From Lindgomyces ingoldianus (lineage: Eukaryota; Ascomycota; Dothideomycetes; Pleosporales; Lindgomycetaceae): a stretch of 64,000 nt of DNA. The translations under genes and the position numbers were made by a program. Positions 25,491-36,024 of the stretch are shown here, piece after piece; position 1 is the stretch's first letter, and every line of letters starts with the position of its first letter. The notes beneath the pieces are model-generated. The model was not told the DNA's origin. It did no database searches and saw only the letters and a program-made list of their open reading frames with translations. Where the stretch lies: contig NW_022985179.1 in the NCBI RefSeq assembly GCF_010093535.1, forward strand, positions 190,395 to 254,394, in the 5' to 3' direction.

Positions 25491-26281
25491 TCAACCCTGC
25501 CCATGTCCCTCCCTCCACTTCCTAACCCTCCTCCTTAAATCTCCCTCACTCTGCTGCATCGGGTTCAACTTTCGATCCCACACCATCCTCTTACAATCAT
25601 CCCCATACTTCTCCACCAGCCTCGCGATCCACTCTTCCTCTCTTTGGCTCTGTTTCCGCGGCGTTTTCTTCACCCCATTCCTTGCCTGCTCCTCCAGCTG
25701 CCGAATCACGGGATTTCTGCTATTTGCTTGTGGCTCCTGTTCCTCAGGCACCATAGCAAACCCGTTCCACTCCCCCAACCCCTCGCCCTCGCCCTCGTCC
25801 TCAAGTTCATTCAACGGATCATTCAGCGGGTTGTCTCTCTCCCCTTCATTTCCACTTCCTATTCGAACAATCTCCCCCGTCTCAGGATCCCGCTCAACGT
25901 CAACTTCTTCCAGCTGCGCGGTCTCCGGTGCGCGGCTAACGATATTCAACTTATCCGCCGTACTATTCTTCGGCGCGTCTGCGCGCGAGGAGGCTGGGTC
26001 ATTAAGGCCGAGGAGCGCGATAGTTTTCTCAGTACCACCGGTTGCATGGTTGAGGCGGGCTGTGAGGCCCAGGCGACGGTAGTTTTGGGTGAGAGTTTCT
26101 TTTTGGTTCCTGTAGTATACTGAGTAAGTAGGGGCATGAACGGTGAGGAGAAGGGGGGAGAGGGGGATTACCAGTTTGCCGCAATGATGGGATTTGCGAG
26201 GATTTTCTTCTTTGACTTGGGGTTTTGGCGGCGTTTAGGTAGTGATGATTTGTTCTTCTTTTTCTGGAGTTCGCGACCCAT
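25491..26281 (-). CDS. NOP16: nucleolar protein 16 (60S ribosome biogenesis factor)
   Basis: Two exons on the minus strand: 26281-26172 and 26109-25491, with a 62-bp intron (26171-26110, GTAATC...CTACAG). Together they give 242 residues, in frame. The start is the ATG at 26281, giving MGRELQKKKNKSSLPK, the conserved basic N-terminus of the Nop16 family. The next block, KKKILANPIIAANW (residues 24-37), spans the splice junction and fixes it. YRRLGLTARLN (47-57) follows. An acidic, low-complexity stretch lies at about 137-153. The C-terminal signature EEWIARLVEKYGDD...MVWDRKLNPMQQ...RRRVRKW (about 195-236) is intact. Nop16 is a nucleolar component of early pre-60S particles needed for 27S pre-rRNA processing (known for yeast). 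It is transcribed divergently from the zinc transporter 282 bp away. Nothing suggests loss of function. Confidence 0.95.
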
Positions 26282-26563
26282 GATTGCGCGCGGAATTGGT
26301 TGGAGGAGCCTGGAGAGCTGGAAGTTGGAAGTGATGAAATAAAAAGTAGTCCGTTACATAAACTCCTCCGGCAGCCAAAAAATTCCAACCCCCCGGCCGC
26401 CGCCAAGGTCGAAATCTGGGCGAACCCGGAATATGCCGCGACCCCCCAATTCAGCCCTACAGATATTTATGGACAGCTTGTCGCGACTCAACCCCCTGAC
26501 CTAGTCCTCAGGTTTTGTCACAGCCAATTTATTTCGCGCAAGGATATACAAACAGTCGTCGTC
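26282..26563. promoter_or_regulatory. 282-bp divergent promoter, NOP16 / ZIP transporter
   Basis: The two start codons (26281 minus, 26564 plus) lie head to head with only 282 bp between them, so both 5' UTRs and promoters must share this space. A weak TATA-like ATATTTATGG lies near 26462. I did not identify a specific factor site. Confidence 0.6.
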
Positions 26564-28061
26564 ATGGTTTCGCGACGACACAGGTCTCTCGTTTTCTTTT
26601 CGGTGTTTCTTGCTGTTTGGGCATGGAACGTGTCTGCAGAGCTGGGCAGGAGCGAGAAGGATGTCGGGGGGTTGAGCTTGTCGGAGATCGAAGAGAAGTT
26701 GCAGGTGAGCTAGAAGATTTATGTGTTTAATGTTTCTTGAAGGCATTGCGCTTTCCTCTTGGCTGGGACTATGTCAATGGCCTGCTGTCGCGTGCGCAGC
26801 CCAACTTTCTGCTTACCATGCACCCAAATAGGAGTGCCCTCTTGTGCAAGCCCTCAACGAACATAAAGTCGCCAACAACCCCACAACCTCAAGTATTGCT
26901 TCCCAAATATTCTCCTTCCTCTTCCCCGGCTCCCCGGCTGTCAACGCCATCCTTGCAACCCTCTACATCTCCGGCCCGCCCAACTTCCTGCTGGCGCTAT
27001 GTCCGCCGAACATCGACCCTTCTTCGCTCTCCGTCATGGTAGCCTTCGCGGTCGGGGGACTGCTAGGAGACACTCTATTCCATCTGCTGCCTGAGATCTT
27101 CTTAGGAGAGGATGAGCATGACCAAGTCAAGTTCGTTATGGTGGAGCCGAATAAGAATCTTTTGCTTGGTGTGGCTATTATGGTTGGCTTTATCACGTTC
27201 GTGGCCATGGATAAGGGCTTGCGCATTGCAACAGGGGGCGAAGGCGGACACGACCATTCCCACGGCCATGCTCATTCCCATGCCCATGAGAAACCCGACG
27301 TCTCTGCGAAAACCTCTGGCGCTGAGCTGGACGGTAATATCCTCCTCTCCTTCCCCCAGCCCTCACTAACCCGCCGCAGGAACCTCATCTACCCTCCGCG
27401 CCCGCCCCTCTCCTTCCACCTCCGGCCTAACCCCACCACTTACCCCCCACTCCTCCTCCCCACCCTCTATTTCTAAGCCCCCATCCCCCTCTGTCAAGCT
27501 CTCCGGCTACCTCAACCTCATCGCCGACTTCACCCACAACATCACCGACGGTCTCGCCCTCTCCTCCTCCTTCTACGCCTCCCCCACCCTGGGCGCCACC
27601 ACCACCGTCGCCGTGTTCTTCCATGAAATCCCGCACGAGGTGGGCGACTTTGCTCTGCTCATCCAATCCGGGTTTTCCAAACGTGCGGCCATGGGTGCGC
27701 AATTCGTGACTGCTGTTGGAGCGATGTTGGGGACTGGGATTGGGATTGCGGTGCAGGAGTTTGGTGGGAATTCAAATTCGGGATCAGTGGCCGGGGGTCG
27801 AGGACAAGGGTTGTGGGGTACGAGTTTGCAGTGGGGCGATATGTTGTTGCCATTTACGGCGGGGACGTTTTTGTATGTGGGGACTGTGGCTGTAATTCCG
27901 GAGTTGCTGGAGACGGGGCCAGATAAGGGGGTGGAGTTGAGGAAGACGGGGATGCAATTTTTGGCGATGGGGGCAGGCGCGGCCATTATGCTTGCGTGAG
28001 TTTCGTAATTATTTATGGGGTCATGGTTAGGCTAACAATTCGCAGGATTTCTTGGTCGTAG
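26564..28061 (+). CDS. ZIP-family zinc transporter of the Ke4/Yke4 (SLC39A7-like) type
   Basis: Four exons: 26564-26704, 26832-27333, 27380-27995 and 28046-28061. They give 424 residues, and all junctions keep frame with GT...AG ends. The second and third introns have ACTAAC or GCTAAC just before the acceptor. Residues 1-25 look like a signal peptide. ECPLVQALN (48-56) is a family N-terminal block. Membrane segments start near 113. GDTLFHLLPE lies at 126-135. A His-rich loop, (GHD)HSHGHAHSHAH, lies at 186-199 and should bind zinc. HNITDG (267-272) and HEIPHEVGD (296-304) are the metal-site motifs of ZIP transporters. A Ser/Pro-rich linker lies at 217-252. Ke4/Yke4 proteins move zinc across the ER or Golgi membrane. 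The first intron (127 bp) is assigned by the CPLVQ homology; exon 4 codes only five residues, so the exact C-terminus is the least certain part. Confidence 0.92.
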
Positions 28062-28831
28062 GTTTTTGGAAGGGCATTTGGTTCTTCTATCGGTCAACAG
28101 AGTATCGATTCAACCGCCGCATTAGACATAGACGGATGGAAAGACGCGCGAGCGTGGATTCTGGATAATAGTTTTCTGGCCGCAAGACACCTAGGCAGCA
28201 ATTGGTGAGAGCTTGGGAGCCAAGCGGGAATATTCAGCGGAAAAGTAGGGACATGTACCGATAATTTAGGACCGAAATCGACACCCCCCCCCCCCCAATA
28301 CTTCCAGTAACCCGGTCGCTTAAGCGATGAATTTCCTTTCGCTAAGCCCAGTCTAACCTTTCCTGTCTACTTGCGGTATCACGATAAACACACATGGCAT
28401 TCCACCATTCATCCTGTCTCCTAAGTTTATGTTTGTTTGTTGCATTTATGCAGAAGAAAAATGACCCACCACCTGCATCTTTACACCCCATCTCCACAAC
28501 CGAGCAAGTAGGCTTCCATTAAAGACTTGCGCATGTGTAGTACATGTACTAGTGGATATGGACATGGATTTCCCAATCGCCGATTCTGAAAAGGCACCAA
28601 GTATGTCAACGGTAGGCACTCGGGTTTCATTCAAGTACTCGGAGTTGAGGCGAGGAGTTGTTTGAGGTGATACCATGCATTTGGAAGGATGGCGAAGTCG
28701 TAGGTGAGTTGGAGTGGCGCGGAGTGGACTTGATTCTAGTATAGGGCTGTAGACGGCGGCTACCAGACTGGCTGAACTACCTCATAGAAAGATTTCGATA
28801 TTCGACTAGTTGGATTAAATTGAGAACCAGA

Positions 28832-28851
28832 GGGTGGGGTTGGGGGTGGGG
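28832..28851 (+). other. potential G-quadruplex tract
   Basis: Four G runs (3, 4, 5 and 4 Gs) separated by T, TT and T. This meets the usual G4 pattern with very short loops. It lies about 0.8 kb downstream of the zinc transporter; a role is not shown. Confidence 0.6.
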
Positions 28852-29097
28852 TTAGAAAGCTAATTTCGGGTCTTTTGTTGGGGTAGGTAAGTTTGTATGT
28901 CAGAAGGCAAGTATTAGGTATGCGCGTTGGTGGGTAGCTGAAGACTCTTGCACTTCGTATTCGGTCGTTGTATGTATGTCCCTTGAACCCTGGTCTTCAA
29001 TGAAGCATGGTACTGCGCCGGCTTGGACGGGCGCGTCCATAAGGGGGCCATTGCATTGTGGGTATAACGGATACTGTGGGAAAGAGGTGGTGTGAAG

Positions 29098-29225
29098 CTT
29101 TTGGTGAAGCTTTTAGTGAAGCTTTCGGTAGGCGCAGAAATGAGGAGCTGGATTGATTGCTAAAGGAGTGTACCTAAGGGCCTCTATACGCAAAGAAGTG
29201 AGCTAGGCAGCATATGACTATAGCA
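29098..29225 (+). repeat. dispersed repeat, copy 1
   Basis: Shares a core with 37675-37790: GCGCAGA(A/G)ATGAGGA(A/G)CT, then TTGATTGCTAAA, GAGTGTACCTA and a (T)CTATA block. The differences are mainly transitions. The TATA-like part and the loss of surrounding similarity suggest the remains of LTRs of one family. No TSD seen. Confidence 0.6.
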
Positions 29226-31403
29226 AGCAGCAGTAGCTCCTGAATACGAGCAGGTGGTAGGGATCGGAGAGCTCCGTTACTGAAAACAGGTGACTATGGC
29301 TGAGGTTGGCTATACCGAGGTCGGCAAAGTAGGAGAAAAGAAATAGTACGTCTTGCTTAAGTCGGGCTTACAATCTCACCCTTTAGATCTATCCGGCTTG
29401 ACTTGAAGATATAGAGGAAGAGAGTTAGAGGGAGCTAGGGAGAGTGGGGCAAGGTGGAGACACCGAGTAATTAGAGAGCTAGAAAAAAGCTAAAATAAAA
29501 TAAAAACCGTGGAAAGAGTTGGAGAGCTTGAGAGGAACTTCGTGCGCATCAATCAACTGCATGCAGTCCATAGAGCCCCTACAAACCACTGTTGACTATT
29601 TTCCCCCGAGTCCTTCCACAGTAGCAGTCGTTGTGTCAGCTGCGCCTGCCGCCAGTAGTTGGGGTTCAAAAACGCGAGAAATACATGACTAGCTGTCACC
29701 AGGTGGGCGGAATGCAAGGCCCGATATCCAACAAGGAAACCTGCACTGATTTCGGGACTTTGGGGTTTGAGGTGGTCAAGGTTATGATGCAATGCATATC
29801 TTGAACAGAACTGCCATGTATTTTGGAATACCGAAAGGCGTTCTCTAGTCGGCGAAACGAGGTGCGGGAATTAAGAAGACTGCTGAGTGGATAGAATTTT
29901 TTGTGAAAGCGTAAATCAGACATTAGCATATTCTGTTTGCCGTGAGTCCTGCAGGAACACACAGCAATACGTGCACATGCAATGAGTCGTGTATCCATTT
30001 AAATGTAGCACAATATGAAATGGTAGATGAGAAGACGGGATTGCTAGCTAGGTTGGCTTAGTTGAAGTGTGGGATTTGAATTCAGTTTGGCTCCTCTGTC
30101 AAGAGCACCTCGCTTTGCGATGTTGTTAAGAGATCTCAGTACTCGTGCGGGAAGGCTGCCGATGTAGGAAAGATAGGTCGTCGGTTCGATAGGGAAGGGT
30201 GATGATGGGCAGCAACTAACGATGGCTTCGGAATACTTCTGTATAATTCTGATATCCAGCGCGACAGAGGCCAGGGGAGAAAATTTGAATCCAGGATTCC
30301 AATTAGCAGATCATCGGATCTAGGGAAGTTCACTGCGCTGACGAGTCAGTCTGACATTTCCAGGAAACATGAAAAGAATTCTAGAGCCGCAATACATACT
30401 TCCAACTCGCGAGTTAAAAATATCACATTTATCCCCGAGTCTAGACTCACTTCATCCTCCCACGTGCAGAAACACTCTCGCTCTTTCCGTGCCCAAAACA
30501 CACAAGGATGTCGGCGATGCCAGCTGGATACCAAATGAGGCTGGCTACCGTGGCTGAACGCCTCATCCATGATTGGCCCAAAACCGTCCAGATCCATCCA
30601 GCGCCTCTGGAATTCAGCCTCATTCGCCAATTTTTCCCACGCCATCGATCGCTTGGATGCGCATTGCTGTTTTTCCCTCTTCGTTCGCAAGCCGCGAGAC
30701 TCAAGGCAGCCCAGCGTCAACTTCAGCCCTACAATCAATCTTTAGCACTGCAACACCCCCCGGCCTATTATGCGAAGCTTGGGGATTTGAGGTTAGTGGA
30801 GAGAGTGTTGGAAGATTACCCTTGAACGGAGACGCGGTTGCGAGATGCGTGGCAGTACTTAGCTGGGAGTAGGCTGGCTGAGGCGAGGTGATGGGTGCGT
30901 GTGTGTATCCGCTCAATGTTCACGGGTGTTCATACATGTAGGGAGTCTGGATGGGACAGACTTCAATAGTGGTGTTTCTTGTGTTTTTCTCCCATCTTCC
31001 TTTAGAGTTTCTTTCTCTCTCTACTTAATTGCTGTCTTGTATAAGCCAATGGATATTTTCACTCGACCATGATCTATTCTGCATAACCACGCAGGGGTGT
31101 CCATAGGCACTCCATTCGAATTGTCAAGGAATCGGCTCTGAAAAGGTGGTTACCGTGAAGAATCGGCCATCCGACATCGACAACCTCGAATCTGCGGGTC
31201 TTTAAGCTTGACATCTCTTAAGGCGCCAAACTTTGGATACGCTTCGGCACACTCAACAAAATTCCACGAAGATACAAGTATTTTGGTCCAAATTCTAGCT
31301 CTTTAAGCCCCGCGATCGTGAAATCTGCCGAATTCATCCTACCCCGTCCGACACATCTTACGACAGTCTTCAGTGACTAGGACTCTAAGCGTTTGGTGCT
31401 TCA

Positions 31404-33514
31404 ATGGATCCCCCTTCCGATCCAAGGAGTCCACTCCAATGTTGCTCCCGCTCCCGCTCCCACTCTGTTGAGGGCCAGAATCCCATAAGAGGAATGGAAT
31501 ATGATGGAAACGGAACGTCGCATGCCCGAGATTCTGGCCGGACCGATTTTTCCAACTCAAGAGATACCGTGCTTGGTTACCCCGAGAAGCCCAGAGAGGA
31601 AAGTGAGGACTACATAAGGGACACTATGGAATTGACAGAGAATAGCGCATCGAGAGAGCAAGCTCATCATATCGCAGCTGAGATGTCTTCTTCCTGTCCC
31701 TCTCACGCTTCGTCTATATCCGCACTCGAAGCCGAAGTCGAGGAGAAGTCAGAGGAGGTCAGTGGGGAGGAAACAGAGGATGAGCCGGAAAAAGAGAAGC
31801 TAGAAAAAGAGAAATTCAGGCCGGGATGGAGGTTCCATACGATATTCGGGTGCTTGTGCTTGATGATGTTGGTTGTTGCTTTGGATGCCACAACTCTGAG
31901 TGTCGCGCTGCCAGTACGTTAATTTGCTTTTCATGGCAGACCGAAAGCCCTCTCTCCGACCATATACTTACTTTAACCACACAGGTTATATCCAGCTCCC
32001 TTCATGGAACAGCCCTGACAACGTTCTGGGCTGGAACTTCGTTCCTCCTGTCCTCCACCGTCTTCCAACCCACCCTCAGTTCATTATCCCATATCTTCGG
32101 TCGCCTTCCTCTGATTCTGTTCTCTCTAGTAGTCTTCACAGCGGGATGTATAACAGCCGCCTTATCAGCCTCCTTCACAGTCCTCATTCTCGGGCGAACG
32201 GTGCAGGGTGTTGGCGCCGGCGGTCTCATCGTTCTTTCCGAGGTGGTGATTACCGATCTTGTGCCATTACGAGAACGAGGGAGTTTCTACGGATACATGA
32301 GCGCAACATGGGCGGTCGGTAGTGTCTGTGGGCCATTGGTTGGTGGTGTCTTTGCAGGTTCGAAGTCTGCACACGAGATGAATGGAGGAGAGAAAGGAGG
32401 ATACGGTGGCTGGCGCTGGATATTCTGGCTCAACATTCCAATCGCGGTCGTGGGGCTTGTCATACTCCCAGTTGTGCTTCGTCTCCAGAAGCCTATGCAT
32501 GGATTTAGTGTGAAAGAGAAACTCAAGAGCGTGGATTGGATAGGTGCGGTCTTACTCACAGGATCAACGACTGCCATCCTGATGCCGGTTACTTGGGGAG
32601 GCATCCAATACTCCTGGTCAAACTTCCGCACTCTTCTTCCTCTCCTCCTCGGCTTGATTGGTTTCGTAGGCTGGATAGCGTACGAGATATACACCCAACA
32701 CCCCAATCCCTTGATTAAGATGCAAATCTTCAGTAACCGTACAGCGGCAGCATCTTACTTTGGCATACTGATCCAAGGAATAATCCTGTGGTGCCTACTC
32801 TACTACCTTCCTCTTTATTACGAAGCTTGTCACTCCCTGTCTCCTCTCCGTGCTGGCTTGGCCATTCTCCCCGAGACACTGACCGTCGCTCCAGTAGCGT
32901 TCATCGCAGGAATCGCAATCTCTAAGGTTGGGGTTTATAGATGGTGTATCTGGCTTGGGTGGTCGCTCGCCATTCTCGGCCTTGGGGTGATGTGGCTGCT
33001 TGACGAGAACACCTCCACCAAGATGTGGGTTGGAATAAACCTGATACCAGGTATTGGAATCGGGCTGTTATTTCCAGGGCTTGAGTATGCGACTCAGGCA
33101 GCGGCTGGTCAAAAAGATGTTGCTGATGCTGCAGCTATGTACAACTTCATCCGCGCTTTCGGTCAAGGTATTGGCGTAGCTGTCGGCGGTTCGATCTTCC
33201 AAACACAGCTTAAGCGAAAACTGTTGGCTTTTCCGGCGGTAGCGGGGGTCGCAACTAAGTACGCAAACGATGCCGCCAGCCTGATTGAGCTCATGAAAGC
33301 AATGGACATGGAAGATAGGAACGGCGTGAGAGAGGCATTAGAAAAAGGCTACGCAGACAGTTTGAAGATGGTTTGGGCTGTGATGGCCAGCTTGGCGGGA
33401 TTGGCCCTTTTGGTGAGTTTATTCACGCGGGAGCTGGGGATTGACGAGGAGTTGGAGAGTAAACAAGGCTTAAAAAGGACGCCCGGGCAGTGGGAGGATA
33501 AGGCGGAGGTGTAA
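31404..33514 (+). CDS. MFS multidrug/proton antiporter-like transporter (DHA2-type)
   Basis: Two exons, 31404-31913 and 31985-33514, with a 71-bp intron (GTACGT...CACACAG, CTTTAAC branch-like site). They give 679 residues. Residues 1-140 are a long hydrophilic cytoplasmic tail, strongly acidic and Lys-rich at 108-138. TM1 contains LDATTLSVALP (160-170), the DHA2 start motif. The intron lies right after it. Motif A is represented by HIFGRLPLIL (207-216), motif B by LGRTVQGVGAGG (239-250), and antiporter motif C by GSVCGPLVGG (282-291). GGWRWIFWLNIP (311-322) is also typical. The rest is a series of hydrophobic segments consistent with 14 TMs. Such proteins export drugs or toxins across the plasma membrane by proton exchange; substrate cannot be read here. 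No secondary-metabolite genes lie next to it. The exon 1 start is the only in-frame ATG giving the tail, but a later start (Met31) is possible. Confidence 0.92.
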
Positions 33515-34737
33515 CTGGGTCTCTGGCTGTTTCGAAGCCTACGTAGCAATCGTCGAGCGCAGCGCCGGAACGTTTCTAGACACCAATTGAGAACTACTTC
33601 CACTACTAACTCTTTATTGGTCATAAATAAGTTCACTGAAGTAAGCTGCATAATATCTCAAATCCGATGCATGTCGTCCGAAACCTTCATTGGGGTCGAT
33701 TATTCCATTGGTAATTAGTATTGCAAGAACGCAAGGATGGATGTGCTGCATGGAGAGGACCCCGGAAAGAAAGTTAGGTTCAACATCCATTTCAGGGCAA
33801 CCGCAGAGCTTCCGGCTGGGAATGTGATTAACGCGAAGAAAAAGAGGTACAACGAAACAGAGATGGTCGATCAAATTAGTGCTTGGCAAAATACTAAAAG
33901 CCACTCTCTTGCCTGCAAGTGTTCGAATATCGTTGAAGGGGGGACAAAGAAGAAGCAACATTTCTCACGTCAGATTTCTAAGTGATGACTTCTTCTGAAT
34001 GAAGGACTTCAACAGAGAGAGTTTAGACGGGTCCGGTACCAGCATATTACCTAATACAGACACATGGAGATGGAACCTTGATTCAATGATTTAGATGCGC
34101 TGAGCAGCACGTTGACGAATTCGAGAGGGGGTGCTAGAAGCAATTGGAGATGGCAGTCTAATTGTCGGGGAAAAGTCGCGATTGGGTTTCAAATCAAACA
34201 AAACGAAGGAATGGCCCTTGCCGGGTTAGCCCAGAAGTGGGCAGTTGAGGTATCCGAATGCAGCCGGTGTCACCGGATAGAGTAAATTGCACTCTGGAGG
34301 CCTCTTCAATCCTTCTAGTGATAGCGCAACTGTGGTGTGACCTTGGTCCTTCCAGATTGGAAATTGCTGATTCCAGCCCTAATTACCTGACAAAAAAGAG
34401 GACTGCAAAATTCAAAGAGGAATAGACAAATGCACTTAAACTCACCTGAGGTTTATAGGTCCGTGTTCACATCCCGGTACAGATCGATCCAGCCCACTGC
34501 GACCAGGAGCAGCCCTGGAAGATCGCGGCGCACACGTGATCAAGATATTCTCACGGCCCAGGAAGCGGTCTCATGGATGTCATTCGCTTTTCCAGTTCCT
34601 AGGATGCGTATTTTCTTCTTTCGGAGTGCATTGCGCCTGTTGGTAATTGCTCTACCAATCCCTCTTGATGATGACCATCCTCTCTCTAATCCGTAGACAC
34701 TCCTCCATATTCCCTCGGCTTGCGGACCTCGAGACTC
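33515..34737. other. intergenic region, no supported gene
   Basis: Short frames only (33614-33961 minus, 33737-33985 plus, 34430-34696 plus), none with a recognisable domain. It contains the 3' flank of the MFS gene. No repeat was seen. Confidence 0.4.
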
Positions 34738-34923
34738 TTACGAAGGCGGCTTCCATGGTTGCAAAGTCCACTTTGAAAGGAACCTCTTAAACAAATTGGC
34801 GAGCATGCTCCTGTCCACGACTCGATAGCCGTTAAACTTCGGGTCCTCTTTCGCTTCATGGATCGTCGCTTCCTGCCGAAACCCTGCGTCATATTGCGAG
34901 CGCAGCCACCGTCGCACAGCCAT
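34738..34923 (-). CDS. possible terminal exon of a small unknown gene
   Basis: A 61-codon minus-strand frame from ATG (34923) to a stop at 34738. The frame stays open upstream for about 20 more codons to a candidate splice acceptor (TTCAG near 34990). The composition is protein-like and basic (for example RRWLRSQYDAGF and a final WTLQPWKPPS). I do not recognise the family. It could be the last exon of a mitochondrial-type small protein, but no upstream exon could be placed. It overlaps another unsupported frame. Confidence 0.25.
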   Translation of the reverse strand: MAVRRWLRSQYDAGFRQEATIHEAKEDPKFNGYRVVDRSMLANLFKRFLSKWTLQPWKPPS

Positions 34924-35595
34924 AATCTCGCGAACAAGAGGCCTTGCTGTTCGCTTTCGAGCAATTTCGCGAGAGAACCCCAGTCCTGAAGTGGGACAGA
35001 AATAGCAATTCCACTCGGACTTAAGAGAGAGAGCCTGGGTGTCGGGTTACGGCCCCAACCTAAAACCTTCACACTAGTTTCCGATTGGTCGACCTGGTTC
35101 CTTCGGTGAATTTGCTTTTCCAAATACGAAATGTTGGATTCCGGATACGGGTGTGAGGCACGAAAAGTTCGAACCTATTCGTTACTGGCGAATTACCATG
35201 TAGTCTGAAGTCATTTTGAGTTGGACAGTGATATCAGGTTTGATGCAGCAGTGTCAGAATCGCCAAGTTTTAGAGATAGTTCGAGCCATGCCGGCTTACC
35301 GGGGTGGAGTTCAATTCCTATGGCATACATAGGAGGGGGCTTAGAAGGCCGAAGTGTTTTACGAATCTGCAGGTGCTTCGGTACCTTAAATCCTGAAACG
35401 CTTCGTGACTTTCTTCTGGTCTTGTCGTCTGATTTCTCTTGCCTCAGCCGCATCATTTCCCCGCAAGCCACGCATCCCTCAAAACTACCTCATTCCCAGA
35501 TCTAGCGGCTTCACGTTTGCTTCCGAATCCAGCGTTCTTCCTTCACGATTCTGCAAAGTTGAGATCAAATTTCTGTGCTTCGACCCAACCCAACC
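34924..35595. other. intergenic region upstream of the Cys-rich protein gene
   Basis: No convincing coding signal on either strand. The last part is pyrimidine-rich (CAACCCAACC just before the ATG at 35596), as is usual for 5' leaders of fungal genes. Confidence 0.4.
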
Positions 35596-36024
35596 ATGAA
35601 GACGCCACGAGGTGGCGTTGTCGCCGTCCTGTTCTTCCTCGGGCTCGCAGCCTTCTACTACAGAATAATGCCGTATCTTTCTTCAACAACGGACTTCATC
35701 ACTTCATCTATCGTATCGAGCCTCCAGAAGTCATCGCCGCCGGCGAGCTTCTGTACCAAGGTTATTGGAGATAACATCTGCTGTGCTCTTCACTTGAAAG
35801 CTGAGCCCTGCCTGGACGAATGTCGGAAGTCGTTCCTGGACCGCGCGACATTCAACCCGACTGAAGAATATGACCAATGTATTGATGAGTGTTTGGCTAT
35901 GTATCAGACAACATGTGCAAGGAGTGGCGGAGAAAACGCCGGGGTGGAAAAGAGAGACTTCTTGGATGTCGAGAAAGACAGCAAAGTTAGAAGACCGGGC
36001 CGTCGACGACGGCTTCTGACCTGA
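35596..36024 (+). CDS. small Cys-rich membrane-anchored or secreted protein
   Basis: A single exon of 142 residues. The start context is AACCATGA, with the ATG preceded by a C/A-rich leader. Residues 8-23 (VVAVLFFLGLAAFYYR) form one hydrophobic segment after a basic start, so it is a signal anchor or a signal peptide. Eight cysteines follow at 53, 62, 63, 72, 76, 95, 99 and 107, including two CX3C pairs (CLDEC 72-76, CIDEC 95-99) separated by 18 residues and a CC pair, which implies a disulfide-stabilised fold. The C-terminus is highly basic (RRPGRRRR 132-139) and could be a retention or processing signal. The twin CX3C resembles small Tim chaperones, but the TM segment, the extra cysteines and the wider spacing argue against that. 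Family unknown. It could be a fungal-specific membrane protein or an effector-like secreted protein. Confidence 0.65.
   Translation: MKTPRGGVVAVLFFLGLAAFYYRIMPYLSSTTDFITSSIVSSLQKSSPPASFCTKVIGDNICCALHLKAEPCLDECRKSFLDRATFNPTEEYDQCIDECLAMYQTTCARSGGENAGVEKRDFLDVEKDSKVRRPGRRRRLLT

Larger units (their letters stand above)
28062..31403. other. 3.3-kb intergenic region with small repeats, no supported gene
   Basis: It holds a 13-C homopolymer (28284-28296), a G-rich tract able to form a G-quadruplex (28832-28851), three near-repeats of GTGAAGCTTT (29091-29127), a dispersed repeat (29098-29225) and a purine-rich stretch (about 29405-29460). Overlapping frames at 30346-30916 on both strands are ambiguous and carry no recognisable motif. 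The right end must contain the promoter of the MFS gene. Confidence 0.5.

Noticed and set aside
25270..26082. 270-codon plus-strand frame
   Set aside because: Antisense shadow of NOP16, whose two exons and conserved termini are clear on the other strand.
29553..29998. Minus-strand frames of 79 and 100 codons
   Set aside because: No motif and no consistent coding signal.
30346..30916. Overlapping frames on both strands (up to 130 codons minus, 105 codons plus)
   Set aside because: The minus frames begin only with TTG and the plus frame has no recognisable domain. One may be real, but the strand cannot be chosen from sequence alone.
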